Below are positions 9,066 to 17,956 of a stretch of DNA of 64,000 nucleotides, piece by piece. Position 1 is the stretch's first letter; the number at the start of each line of letters is the position of its first letter. A program made the position numbers and the translations under genes. The notes under the pieces were generated by a model. The model saw nothing but the letters and a program-made list of their open reading frames with translations, was not told the origin of the DNA and made no database searches. The DNA is from Nitrospira sp. KM1 (lineage in GTDB: Bacteria > Nitrospirota > Nitrospiria > Nitrospirales > Nitrospiraceae), in NCBI RefSeq assembly GCF_011405515.1, contig NZ_AP022671.1:4331501-4395500 (forward strand), written 5' to 3'.

Positions 9066-12000
9066 CTATGCTGGGGAGCTAGTGGAAATACCTTTCCCAA
9101 CCACGACCATGAAAGCCTGTCCCCCAAGGACGTGGCTGATTCGAAACGAGTGATGGCCTGATTGACGCAAGAGAGATGAAAGCACGTGTTGTTCGAAGGT
9201 ATTTAGAATCCCATGCTTGATTGCTTCCCTTAACCTTCCCAGAAGGTGTAGCACAGGCTGAGCTTGTGCGCTGAACTCATCCTGATTTCCCAGACGCAGA
9301 TGGTGTCGATAGACATGAGACAGGTCGGTGCGCGGGTGAAAAGTCGTAAACACGAGGCGACCATCAGGACGTAATACTCGTGCCCACTCTGATAATGTTA
9401 CACGCGTCGATGCTGCAAACGGGAGTGACAGATTCGAAATAATGCGATGGACAGAGTGAGATCGGAATGGGAGCGGTTGATCCCATTCTCCTTGCACCCA
9501 TCGAAGGCGTAGCGCAGGGGGAGCACTGCCGCCTTCGCTCAGCCCTGCATTCAATTCCTGTTGCAATGCCAGAACGTTTCTCCGTGCATGGGTGAGCGTT
9601 TCGCTCAGGCGTCGTACTCCGACGAGAGAGGGCAATGGAGGTTGGACAGGACCGCGCTGCCTGACCCGATAGGTATGGTTGATCAGTACGGCACGGGAGA
9701 GATCGCTTTGACCGATTCCTACATCGACGACTACCGTTCCGGAGGCCAGAGAGCCGAGAAAGGCGTACAGGTCGTCGAGCAATTTTCGGTACTCGTGGAC
9801 ATTAGTCAATTGTGCAACATGTTGGCCGAGCCTGATTGCCAGCGCGTGACGGCTTGCCTGGGAGGTGCCATGATGGAGACGCGTTTGCTCCATCGCCACG
9901 CGTTGATGGCGTGCGAGCTCGTGGGCCGTTTCCGCCACGGATGTCGTCTGGATCTTCAATTTCAAGCCGGCGGCAAGGTGTTCCATGATTTGTTTGAACG
10001 CCGCCGGCTCGACTTCCGGAGAAGGTCGGCCATGATCGACCAGCGTGGTCGGCACGGTCGTTATGGACGTATGAGGGCTCAATACGGATAGAAATCCATG
10101 AGGGAGATCAGGGGGAGGCAGTGAGGGGGTGTCCATTGGAGACAGGATCATCTTCAGCGGCGATTGCAGAAGTCGCAGGTCTTCCAATGTAGACGAGAGG
10201 TCGGTGAGGCGACCTGCAATGACGTCCCCGACAAACTGATCGACGTTAATATTGAGTCCGAAAAGGTTGGTGATCCCTCGCCGAAGACCATAGCGATGAT
10301 CAGCCACAAGATCATGACCGTGAACAGCCATCAACAATGCCCCAACATCTACGATGGGATTGTTGAGGATGATCAGCTCGAGGGGCCGTATATGCGCCGC
10401 AAGCTTCAGGGCAACTCGCGCGCCGAGATCGTTCGCCAACAGTGCGATCGGCGCGGTCGGCCACGTATGAGCGGCAAATTCCAACACCTTGCCCAAGTCG
10501 GTTTGCATACTTCGGAGTGTCGTGTTCTGCAGTTCCCCATCGCTTCTCCCTGCATGGTTGGTGTGGTCGTAGCGAAGCACCCGCAATCGGTGGCTGGCCA
10601 GGTAATAGGAGAGAGCGGAATAATCTGAAGATGTTTGACCGAATCCGGGCGCGATCACGATGATCGGCGTCTCCGCGGCGAGTGGCTTTGCCGGGTGATC
10701 ATCGGTCATGGCGATGATCTGACCACGATGATTTCTGCATTCACGGTAAACGCTGATGACGGCATCCCGGTCCGCCGCATAGTGATCAGGAGGCGGAGAT
10801 GCCAGGTGTTGTTTAATCAGCCTTGCCAATTCACGCTCAGCGAACGGCGTCAGCGAGACGAAACGAACTCCGATTCTGGCAGTGTGCGACGGGTCCGGAG
10901 GATACGGTTCCTGGAGTGCCGTCGGATCGACAGTCGTCCGTACAATGTACGCGGGTAGGGCGGAGTCGGGTGCTCCGGGTTCGTGAGAACCAGAGACATT
11001 GCCGGTTTGAGCAGGAGGAAAATGCAGAATAACGCGACCGCTCAGTTGGAGAGGGTCGATCTTCGCGATGACGCCGGCTCCGTCCCGGCTGATATCGCAA
11101 ATGTGCGCGACGAGACGATTGCCTGGCTCCTGATATCCGGATGCTTCGATCCGGACGGGCAGAGCGAGTTGAACGCGAACGGATTCCCGTCGCTCCTCAT
11201 CCTGCGGTGCCTCCGATACGGCAGGCGGGGATTGCGGAGGAATCTCTGTATCCGTGGCGAGCAACATATCGAGCGACAGCGCGACGGATCGATCCTTCGC
11301 TGCTGCTACCAAAGAACTGAGAATCGCGGCTTCGGCGGGACGGAGCGGGTCGAACGCAATAACGAGTGCCGTGTGCTGGAGACCCTGTTGCTTTAGACCC
11401 GATGACGGGCGAATGTTGGCAGAACCGTTCAATTCCAGGATGCCGGCCACAGTTCGTAAAATGACGTATACGTCTTGATTCACGATGGCGGGACAGTCTG
11501 CCGGCAGGGTTAGGCAGGCACCTCCCTGACCGATGTTCACCACGAGGCCGTCCCAACTTGCTGCATCAATGATGGCGTGGGCGGGCAGCGAAGTCGCCGT
11601 GCGCGGCCACCGTCTTTTTTCGATAGGCACGGGCTGCCGCTCGGATGCATGCACAGAGGACGGGAGAGGTACAGGTGGCTGATTAGCGGATTTCGGGGCA
11701 AGTGGGGCCGCCTGAATGACTTGAGGCTGAGCCAGACTTGCACCATGGCCGGTCGGCAGTCGGATGACGAGTCGGAACGGCCCAGTCGAGGATGCGGACA
11801 TCGCAAGTGTGCCGCGGATTTCCTTCACCAGGCCGAAGAGGCGGAGAAGATCCGTCGGGACGTCAATCGCCTGTGGAAATTCCGGAAGCGCATTCTGTTC
11901 TGACTCGGTGACGATGATGTCAATCTCACGCAAAGGGGGTTGCGGTTGTTCATCGACTCGTTGGCCGCTGTCAGGAGACGAGGCATGACTGTCAAACTCG

Positions 12001-13253
12001 ATGGACAGCGCGCGATTCCTCCCCGCCATCTGTACGTACGCCAGCGCATAAAGAAGAGCATCTCGCATGACCCCTACGGTTTTGTCCTTATCTCCGTGGA
12101 ATGCCGGCAACCCTGAGAATTCAGCTACGGAAATCCCCTCCAAGGTCCTCGATGTGTCCGAAGCGATGAGATCTACGATCAGGTCACGGATCGATAAGCC
12201 GGATCCAAGGCCAACGGGCGGTTCAATTGGATGCAGCAGCCGGTTGCTCAGGTCTGAAAGGGCGTCGATATGAGATGCTAATTGCTCGATGCGCTCCTGC
12301 AAGCGCACTTCGTGCAGTGAGGAAAGGAGTTCTTGCAAATGGGTACGGAGAGAGGACAACGAAGTTTCCAGACTCAAAGATATAGGCGCCTGTTCTTGAT
12401 GGCGAATCGAAGGATCCCTTTCTTGAAACATCTGAGGTTGATCCTGGACCTCCATTGTGGGCTGCCGGGGCCGGTCGGACAGATCTCGGATCACACCGAC
12501 CGTGCCGATGAACCGGCGATGAGAATCATACAGCCCTCGAGCGCTGATCTCGACGATGATAGGAAAGACTGCGCCGCTTACGTCAGGCTTGTGCTGTAGT
12601 ATCAATCGAAACTGTCTGGCGCTCCTGGTTCCCGAGCGTCGTTCATTGAAACGGAACTTTGCGTGCGGTTGGCTATTCGGCGGACACAGTCTTGTATAGG
12701 ACATGCCGAGCAATTCGTCGATCCGGTATCCCAGGAGTGAGGTCACACCTGGACCGAGACTGATGAAGAATCCGTCGGCGTCGAGCTCGTACGAGACATC
12801 AGGTAGGGATTCCAGCAACTGGCGGTGCCGAATCGTCGCATGCTCGACGGCAAGATGCAGGTCCCGTTTGTCGAGTGCTTCTCTCGCGCAGAATAACAAC
12901 TCGGTGAGAAAAGCCGGCGACTGTTTGGCCAGATAGAAATCTATGCCGGCCTGTAAGGCATGAATGGCAGATTGCGCGTCGGTCTTGTGGCTTTGGAGAA
13001 TCAGCGCCGCCTGCTGCGCATGCAGTTTCAGATCACTGATCAGTCCTGGATCATGTTCGGAAAGACAACCGCCGTCGAGAAGGATAATACTCCAGTCGAT
13101 TCGAGCGGACATGAGTGTGCGCGCTTCTTCCGCCGAATACGCCGCATCGATTCGACAATCCGGGAAGAATCCTCGAAGACTGATCGTCGCGAGTTTGGTT
13201 TCTTCGGCGTTCTCATTGATGATCAAAATGAATACCGGCGTTCGCGGCGGCAT
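9066..13253 (-). CDS. Giant fusion: receiver, PAS, degenerate kinase, two PilZ, LuxD-like hydrolase, methyltransferase
   Basis: 1395 residues. Order seen: receiver-like domain (5-130; D60 and K110 kept, acidic pair replaced by NENAEE); PAS (142-260); a kinase-like stretch (290-500) without a phospho-His or clear ATP boxes; PilZ 1 (545-650; RRWPR at 547-551, NIGQGG at 573-578); PilZ 2 (685-815; RRESVR, DISRDG at 720-725, both canonical); an alpha/beta hydrolase-like domain (830-1097) resembling LuxD acyltransferases (IVIAPGFGQTSSDY, then NHAGRSDGE); and a class I methyltransferase-like domain (1140-1388; VVDVGIGQS, then RVLRPDGRLVFTTFHP). The hydrolase nucleophile position holds D942 (ANDLGAR). 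No membrane segment. PilZ domains suggest cyclic-di-GMP binding. AGGA lies 9 bases before ATG 13253. First gene of the signalling block; function is not established. Confidence 0.8.
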   Translation of the reverse strand: MPPRTPVFILIINENAEETKLATISLRGFFPDCRIDAAYSAEEARTLMSARIDWSIILLDGGCLSEHDPGLISDLKLHAQQAALILQSHKTDAQSAIHALQAGIDFYLAKQSPAFLTELLFCAREALDKRDLHLAVEHATIRHRQLLESLPDVSYELDADGFFISLGPGVTSLLGYRIDELLGMSYTRLCPPNSQPHAKFRFNERRSGTRSARQFRLILQHKPDVSGAVFPIIVEISARGLYDSHRRFIGTVGVIRDLSDRPRQPTMEVQDQPQMFQERDPSIRHQEQAPISLSLETSLSSLRTHLQELLSSLHEVRLQERIEQLASHIDALSDLSNRLLHPIEPPVGLGSGLSIRDLIVDLIASDTSRTLEGISVAEFSGLPAFHGDKDKTVGVMRDALLYALAYVQMAGRNRALSIEFDSHASSPDSGQRVDEQPQPPLREIDIIVTESEQNALPEFPQAIDVPTDLLRLFGLVKEIRGTLAMSASSTGPFRLVIRLPTGHGASLAQPQVIQAAPLAPKSANQPPVPLPSSVHASERQPVPIEKRRWPRTATSLPAHAIIDAASWDGLVVNIGQGGACLTLPADCPAIVNQDVYVILRTVAGILELNGSANIRPSSGLKQQGLQHTALVIAFDPLRPAEAAILSSLVAAAKDRSVALSLDMLLATDTEIPPQSPPAVSEAPQDEERRESVRVQLALPVRIEASGYQEPGNRLVAHICDISRDGAGVIAKIDPLQLSGRVILHFPPAQTGNVSGSHEPGAPDSALPAYIVRTTVDPTALQEPYPPDPSHTARIGVRFVSLTPFAERELARLIKQHLASPPPDHYAADRDAVISVYRECRNHRGQIIAMTDDHPAKPLAAETPIIVIAPGFGQTSSDYSALSYYLASHRLRVLRYDHTNHAGRSDGELQNTTLRSMQTDLGKVLEFAAHTWPTAPIALLANDLGARVALKLAAHIRPLELIILNNPIVDVGALLMAVHGHDLVADHRYGLRRGITNLFGLNINVDQFVGDVIAGRLTDLSSTLEDLRLLQSPLKMILSPMDTPSLPPPDLPHGFLSVLSPHTSITTVPTTLVDHGRPSPEVEPAAFKQIMEHLAAGLKLKIQTTSVAETAHELARHQRVAMEQTRLHHGTSQASRHALAIRLGQHVAQLTNVHEYRKLLDDLYAFLGSLASGTVVVDVGIGQSDLSRAVLINHTYRVRQRGPVQPPLPSLVGVRRLSETLTHARRNVLALQQELNAGLSEGGSAPPALRLRWVQGEWDQPLPFRSHSVHRIISNLSLPFAASTRVTLSEWARVLRPDGRLVFTTFHPRTDLSHVYRHHLRLGNQDEFSAQAQPVLHLLGRLREAIKHGILNTFEQHVLSSLLRQSGHHSFRISHVLGGQAFMVVVGKGISTSSPA

Positions 13254-13557
13254 CGATAATATCCTGATACGCTGGAAAGCCTATTGAATCGGGTCCCGCC
13301 ACTGCCGTATGACGCACGCCGGCATAACGATCCTGATGAATCACCTGCCAGGCCGAGAATTCAATACACGAGCTGCGCGGGGTCGCTATGTGAATAGCAT
13401 ACGGTCCGGCAGGAAACACAGTCCAGGAGAAGGGAAAAGCGTTCCCGCTTTGGTAGGGGGAAGGGAGGACAGAAATGCGAAACCAGCACAAAAAAGAACG
13501 GGTGGGGGCAGAGGTCGACTCCGATGGTGGTGATGGCCCACCAGAGTCTCCAAGCTC
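13254..13557. other. Intergenic region upstream of the giant fusion gene
   Basis: About 300 bases with no convincing gene. It must hold the promoter of the minus-strand fusion gene, but no clear -35/-10 pair was found. A short inverted repeat TGGTGG/CCACCA near 13526-13545, just past the stop of the next minus-strand gene, could be a weak terminator; it lacks a T-run. Confidence 0.4.
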
Positions 13558-14556
13558 CTATTGCTGGGCCTGAGCAGTGTTGGTAGCCGGGCAGGCGCCA
13601 GGGGTCATATATAGCAGGTAGTTCCCCATTCCGTGCTGAAGCTCCTCTTTCTGAAGAGGATGGTGATGGACCATGACCATTTCATAGTCATCGGCTTTTG
13701 AGACCGGAAATCCCTGCCCGTTCTGATAGACCTGATGAGGTTGAAATTCGAGGAACTTTCCGTCCTGTTCCACGTCCGGAACGGTTCGGAGAAGGGTTTG
13801 TTTTCTCGTTTTGTTTTCCAGCGCGATCATCAACAATTCATCGTGACCATGGGGATACGCGAACTTCACGCAACCGTCCATCAAAAACTTCAATGGGGCT
13901 GCGTGCACTTGGACTCCAGGCTTGATCTCAATCCCTTCATCTGTCTGATCCGGGCCGCGTTGTGCGAATTTGCTATAGCACACCACATTCACGCCCACCT
14001 GGTAGACGTCCATTTCCTTCACCGGCGCCTGCTCCGGCGCCATGTACATGGTAAAGCTGGCCATGACATTCTTGGTGGGAGGAGCCTTATGATAAAAAGC
14101 CACTACTGACATGAGATGCTGCCCTTTGGCCAACTTGACCCCATATCCATCGGGAAATTTGGCTTCTGTCATTTCCAGACCGGCACCGCTGAAGAAAAGG
14201 GGCTCCCCCGGACAGGATACGCTCGGCTTATCGTTGTTGAGCATCAAAATATGGTGCAGATAGTTTCTAGGCAGTGGGACCCCCTCCTGCGTGAACACTG
14301 CCGATTTGAACCCGACCATGTACATATCCTTGGGAAGCTGAAATACATGTTTGGGCATCGAGGCCGCCAGATCTCCTTCATGTCCGGAGGGAAGGTCGAT
14401 CGGGCCGAACGTCAGTGTCACTGTATTGTCCTGAATGCTCACGACGGTCGTCGTTTGGTTCTTAAGAGTGGGAACGGCATGATGATCATGCCCGCCGTCT
14501 GCAAACGCCGATGTAACCAAACCCAGGGTCATGACGACCAACACGATCAGATTCAT
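13558..14556 (-). CDS. Exported histidine-rich protein of unknown function
   Basis: 332 residues with a clear signal peptide (MNLIVLVVMTLGLVTSAFADGG). The start at 14556 is set by GGAGG a few bases upstream; a longer in-frame reading to 14733 has no such site. Histidine motifs GGHDHHA, NYLHHILML, YPHGHDEL and VMVHHHPL are spread through two similar-sized halves. The HH-containing strand and spaced His/Met residues recall the copper-binding fold of type II monooxygenases (PHM/DBH), but this is only a resemblance. It probably resides in the periplasm and may bind a metal. It follows the exported NTF2-like gene by 77 bases on the same strand. Confidence 0.6.
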   Translation of the reverse strand: MNLIVLVVMTLGLVTSAFADGGHDHHAVPTLKNQTTTVVSIQDNTVTLTFGPIDLPSGHEGDLAASMPKHVFQLPKDMYMVGFKSAVFTQEGVPLPRNYLHHILMLNNDKPSVSCPGEPLFFSGAGLEMTEAKFPDGYGVKLAKGQHLMSVVAFYHKAPPTKNVMASFTMYMAPEQAPVKEMDVYQVGVNVVCYSKFAQRGPDQTDEGIEIKPGVQVHAAPLKFLMDGCVKFAYPHGHDELLMIALENKTRKQTLLRTVPDVEQDGKFLEFQPHQVYQNGQGFPVSKADDYEMVMVHHHPLQKEELQHGMGNYLLYMTPGACPATNTAQAQQ

Positions 14557-14633
14557 ATATCCTCCAGCTGAAAAGGGAAGATCCGAGGTGAGTAGATGAA
14601 TGCGGGGTCTGTTTGCTGAAGAGTCGAGAGGCC

Positions 14634-15515
14634 TCATCGCGCAGACGGAACCGGAGTCATTCGTTTCCATTGATATGTGCCGCCGTGTTCGCGAGGTGGA
14701 ATACTCTTCTGACTTCCGACGCGGGTATACCACCAGACTCCCTTGGCTTGGGTCCCGTCTTCAGACAGGAGAACCTCGAAGCCTCCTTCTCTATCGTTTC
14801 CCGGCTGGTGCCAGGTTCCCTGCCAGAGACGGTCTGAAAATTTTGTGGTGACGAACCGGCCGCCATGCTGCGTGTAGGGGCCGTTCCCGGCTTTGTCGAG
14901 GGTCGCTTTATAACGCTTATCGTCTTCCACCTCGAGAATATCCCACTCGCCGCTCAAGTCAAACGAAAGAGCTGAAGAGTTCGATGCCAGCGTACCGGCT
15001 GCCGGTTTCTGTGCTTCATCGGTGAGACGTACGGCCCCACCAGAGTTTCTGAACGATTCATGCCAGGAGAGCAATACCCAGTGACCTTCGCGCCGCTCCA
15101 ACACCCCGGTCTCCCGTAGCGGAAGCAACGATTTCTGTCGCTCACTGCCTTCCTTGACCGTACGGATGTAGTCCAGTTCCATGGTGTACCAGGCCAGATC
15201 GCCTTTGGTCCACACCTTCAGCTCTTTGATCGGTAGATCAAGCGAAACTGCAGATGAAAACTCCTCAAGCATGTCGCGTTCGAGATCCGCCCATCCGACA
15301 TACTTACGTCCCATAATGGTATAACTGGTGATATCGTCATCGTGCGCCATCAGTCGAGACAGCGCCGCCATGTCCTTTTGGGCATTTGCACGGACCATGG
15401 CACGAATGGCAGCTTCCGCGCCGAGATCCTCCGCGGCGAATCCAAGATTTAACCCTGCCTGGAACAAATTCAACGTCAGCAAGCACAAACTGATCCGTAT
15501 GAGTTGACGCAACAT
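14634..15515 (-). CDS. Exported SnoaL/NTF2-like domain protein
   Basis: 293 residues with a signal peptide (MLRQLIRISLCLLTLNLF, cleavage near FAAEDLG). Residues about 30-150 read as an NTF2-like/SnoaL fold (AIRAMVRANAQKDMAAL, then IMGRKYVGWADLERDM and GHWVLLSWHESF), a cone-shaped ligand-binding domain seen in many secreted proteins. The C-terminal 110 residues (LSGEWDILEVEDDKRY, WQGTWHQPG) look like a small beta-barrel, lipocalin-like domain. It probably forms a transcription unit with the His-rich exported protein downstream. The substrate is unknown. Confidence 0.6.
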   Translation of the reverse strand: MLRQLIRISLCLLTLNLFQAGLNLGFAAEDLGAEAAIRAMVRANAQKDMAALSRLMAHDDDITSYTIMGRKYVGWADLERDMLEEFSSAVSLDLPIKELKVWTKGDLAWYTMELDYIRTVKEGSERQKSLLPLRETGVLERREGHWVLLSWHESFRNSGGAVRLTDEAQKPAAGTLASNSSALSFDLSGEWDILEVEDDKRYKATLDKAGNGPYTQHGGRFVTTKFSDRLWQGTWHQPGNDREGGFEVLLSEDGTQAKGVWWYTRVGSQKSIPPREHGGTYQWKRMTPVPSAR

Positions 15516-15570
15516 GACACTCCGCTTGTTAGGAGGGGATGCGTGAGGCTACATGGGCGCTCACGCCTTG

Positions 15571-16347
15571 TCAATGGCCGTCTGCAGGATATGGCGGCCT
15601 GGATGTGCACACGACAACAGTCACATTATCCACCCCTCCTCTTCGCAGGGCTTCGCCGACAAGACCATGGCATGCTTCCTTAGGAGTGTGACGGTACTGG
15701 GATAGGATCTTGGCTATATCATCATCCCCGAGCATCTTGGTGAGTCCGTCGCTGCACAGCAATAGTACATCGCCCGGAATGAGCGGGACCGATACGTAAT
15801 CCGGTCGGGGCGTCGAATCGATGCCGAGCGCACGGGTCAGAATGTGACGCTCTGGATGGGTAGCAGCAGCCGATGCATCCAGCAGTCCGTTGCGGATGTA
15901 TTCTTCAACAACCGTATGGTCGCGGGTAAGTTGATTCATGAGATTTCCGTGCAGAAGATAGGCGCGGCTGTCTCCCACGTGTGAGATATGCGCAATGGGA
16001 GACGGCGTTGCCGTAATTGCGACGAGGACGATCGTCGTTCCCATGCCTCGGTTCCATGGTTGAAGATTCCCCCGATCCCAAATTGCCTGATTGGCACCGA
16101 CCAGCAGGTTGGACAACGCCTGTTCGGGTGCTCGATACAGATGTTGGGTAAACTCAAGAGCATGCAATACTTTCTCGCGGACGATTTCTACTGCTGTGTT
16201 GGCCGCCAGATCCCCGGCAGGATGTCCTCCCATCCCATCGGCTACGACCCAGATCCGATGTTCATTGAGTACAGCGAAGGCATCCTGATTGGCGGTGCGC
16301 ACATATCCCGTGTCGGTGAGGCCGGCTCCGACCCAAACGTCTGTCAT
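15571..16347 (-). CDS. PP2C-family protein serine/threonine phosphatase
   Basis: 258 residues with all PP2C metal-binding motifs of the Stp/PrpC type: RTANQDAF, VVADGMGGHPAGD, HISHVGDSRAYLL, LLLCSDGLTKML and GGVDNVTVVV. Such soluble Mn/Mg-dependent enzymes dephosphorylate Hanks-type kinase substrates; no such kinase is in the window. The start codon overlaps the stop of the upstream YprB-like gene by 4 bases (ATGA), so the two are translationally coupled. Confidence 0.93.
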   Translation of the reverse strand: MTDVWVGAGLTDTGYVRTANQDAFAVLNEHRIWVVADGMGGHPAGDLAANTAVEIVREKVLHALEFTQHLYRAPEQALSNLLVGANQAIWDRGNLQPWNRGMGTTIVLVAITATPSPIAHISHVGDSRAYLLHGNLMNQLTRDHTVVEEYIRNGLLDASAAATHPERHILTRALGIDSTPRPDYVSVPLIPGDVLLLCSDGLTKMLGDDDIAKILSQYRHTPKEACHGLVGEALRRGGVDNVTVVVCTSRPPYPADGH

Positions 16348-17147
16348 GGAGTTCCGGATGGCGGGGCGGTCTTTCCCGCCTGGATGCCCACCGACGGTGG
16401 GCCGTACTGCGTAACCATCCGATCGAACAACAAGTCCGCCAAGGGTTCGAGATTCTTCGTGTCGGCGGTATTGTAGCGCAGTAAGAGCTCGAGGGAAGAC
16501 GTATCACCGCGTCTCCATTGGTGCCATAGACGTACGGCGTCCCATCCATCCAGTCCCTCGAGGGTCGAATCTCTTTCAATCAGCATCTCCCGTTCTATTC
16601 CCTTCAGCCCTCCACGCAACCCCAACCGTCTGGCGGCAAAGCAAAGGTCGAAATGTGGTTTGTCGAATTTCAGACGTGGGTATGTTGCCCGGAGGTACGG
16701 TATATCAAAACCTCGGCCAAAAAACGTGACGAGGATATCGGTCTGCTCGAGCTCGGCCTCCATATATTCCTCCGCCAGGTTTTCCCCGTGAATCAGGCTC
16801 GTCATTCCTCCATTTCGATAGAGGCCTATGACCGTGACTTGGCCCACTCCAGCTGGAAGACCCGTCGTCTCGATATCCAGGTAGAGGGCCCTATGACGGA
16901 AGGTGCCATACAAACGCCAGTGATCACGGCTCTTGAGGCAGGTACCAAAATACGCGGCTCGACCCGCTTCGAGCTGCGAAGTCGCGACGAGAAGGTCCTG
17001 ATCATACCAGGATTTTCTGGCTGCAGACAGTGTGGGAACTGCGGATTGCTGCAGGAAATTTGCCCAATCGGTCACGCCGATTTCCCAAAGACGCCGCTCC
17101 ATGGCAGGCCCCAGTCCGTTGAGCAACACGAAGGTGGAAGTCAGCAT
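16344..17147 (-). CDS. YprB-like RNase H-fold exonuclease
   Basis: 267 residues. An N-terminal helix-hairpin-helix-like stretch (LLNGLGPAMERRLWEIGV) precedes a DEDD-type RNase H-like domain: LYLDIETTGL carries the first Asp and Glu, FFGRGFDIPYL the second Asp, and YNTADTKNLEPL the last. These four acidic residues match the two-metal active site of the YprB/RNase_H_2 family. The substrate, DNA or RNA, is not known for most members. It overlaps the PP2C gene by 4 bases. Its upstream neighbour at 17260 is divergent, so the 112 bases between them carry promoters for both. Confidence 0.8.
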   Translation of the reverse strand: MLTSTFVLLNGLGPAMERRLWEIGVTDWANFLQQSAVPTLSAARKSWYDQDLLVATSQLEAGRAAYFGTCLKSRDHWRLYGTFRHRALYLDIETTGLPAGVGQVTVIGLYRNGGMTSLIHGENLAEEYMEAELEQTDILVTFFGRGFDIPYLRATYPRLKFDKPHFDLCFAARRLGLRGGLKGIEREMLIERDSTLEGLDGWDAVRLWHQWRRGDTSSLELLLRYNTADTKNLEPLADLLFDRMVTQYGPPSVGIQAGKTAPPSGTP

Positions 17148-17233
17148 GATGCGGGGATTGTAGCCTTGATTTCATGTGATAAACAAGCTAAAGTCCGCGA
17201 TAGGAGCGGCGTTTCGAGATTGTGAAAAATTGA

Positions 17234-17264
17234 GTGCATGAGGCGTGCATGAGGCGTGCATGAG
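17234..17264 (+). repeat. Tandem 11-base repeat that triplicates a ribosome-binding site and start codon
   Basis: Units of GTGCATGAGGC at 17234-17244 and 17245-17255 and a partial unit at 17256-17264. Each unit supplies an ATG (17238, 17249, 17260) in a different frame; only 17260 opens the downstream gene. The GAGG of each preceding unit sits 5 bases before the next ATG. Confidence 0.8.
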
Positions 17265-17643
17265 TGAATCAATAAAAAAGATACGAATCACGGTCGGTTC
17301 TGTCCAGGTCGAGGCGGAATTGAAAGGAACAAGGACGGCCGGAGAGGTCTATGCGGCGCTGCCGGTTGAAGTTCCCGTCAACTCTTGGGGAGAAGAGTTT
17401 TATTTCAAACTGGGAGGGGTGAAGGATCATCGGGAAACCGCCACCAATCAAGTAAAAGTCGGCGATGTGGCCTTTTGGGGGGCCGGGCAAGTCGTCGCAA
17501 TCTTCTTTGGTCGAACGCCCATGAGTATGGGCCCCGATCCTGTTCCTGCCGACCGTGTGAACATTATCGGTCGCATCCTCGGTGACGCGACGATTTTCAG
17601 ACGAGTCATGGAATCTCCGACCATCAGAATGGAACGGGCGTGA
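17260..17643 (+). CDS. Cyclophilin-like fold protein (TM1367/DUF369 type)
   Basis: 127 residues. The pattern IRITVGSVQVEAELKGTRTA, then LPVEVPVNSWGEEFYF, VGDVAFWGAGQVVAIFFGRT and NIIGRILGD is that of the small bacterial cyclophilin-like family typified by TM1367; these lack the catalytic residues of true prolyl isomerases. Start ATG 17260 lies in the third unit of an 11-base tandem repeat; an in-frame GTG at 17245 would add 5 residues. The gene leads a plus-strand series with two DUF507 genes and a lipoprotein, with gaps of 3, 28 and 1 bases. Confidence 0.75.
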   Translation: MSESIKKIRITVGSVQVEAELKGTRTAGEVYAALPVEVPVNSWGEEFYFKLGGVKDHRETATNQVKVGDVAFWGAGQVVAIFFGRTPMSMGPDPVPADRVNIIGRILGDATIFRRVMESPTIRMERA

Positions 17644-17646
17644 CGG

Positions 17647-17928
17647 ATGCGGCTCTCCAAGGAACGGGTTCGACATTTGGCAGAGGCGCTTACGGCCAAG
17701 TTGGAAGCAGAAGGACATATCGTCTTATCGGGGCCGCGCCAATCGTTTGTGGACCTTCTGGACCGCACCGTGACCGATGAATTATCAATTGAGGACAAAC
17801 TGAACGCCGAGGTTCGACAGCTGCTGAAGACCTACGAGCATGAAATCGAACGGGGAAATGTCGATTACCAGAAGATGTTCATGATGTTAAAAAGCAAACT
17901 GGTCCGCGAACGAGGTTTGGTTCTTTGA
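17647..17928 (+). CDS. DUF507 family protein (first copy)
   Basis: 93 residues, predicted all-helical and highly charged: MRLSKERVRHLAEAL, then LSIEDKLNAEVRQLLKTYEH and a C-terminal FMMLKSKLVRERGLVL. This matches the DUF507 family, often found as two adjacent genes, as here. Function is unknown; the protein is cytosolic with no catalytic motif visible. It starts 3 bases after the cyclophilin-like gene stop. Confidence 0.8.
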   Translation: MRLSKERVRHLAEALTAKLEAEGHIVLSGPRQSFVDLLDRTVTDELSIEDKLNAEVRQLLKTYEHEIERGNVDYQKMFMMLKSKLVRERGLVL

Positions 17929-17956
17929 CGGAATGCATAGTGCCGGGAGTCCTGGT

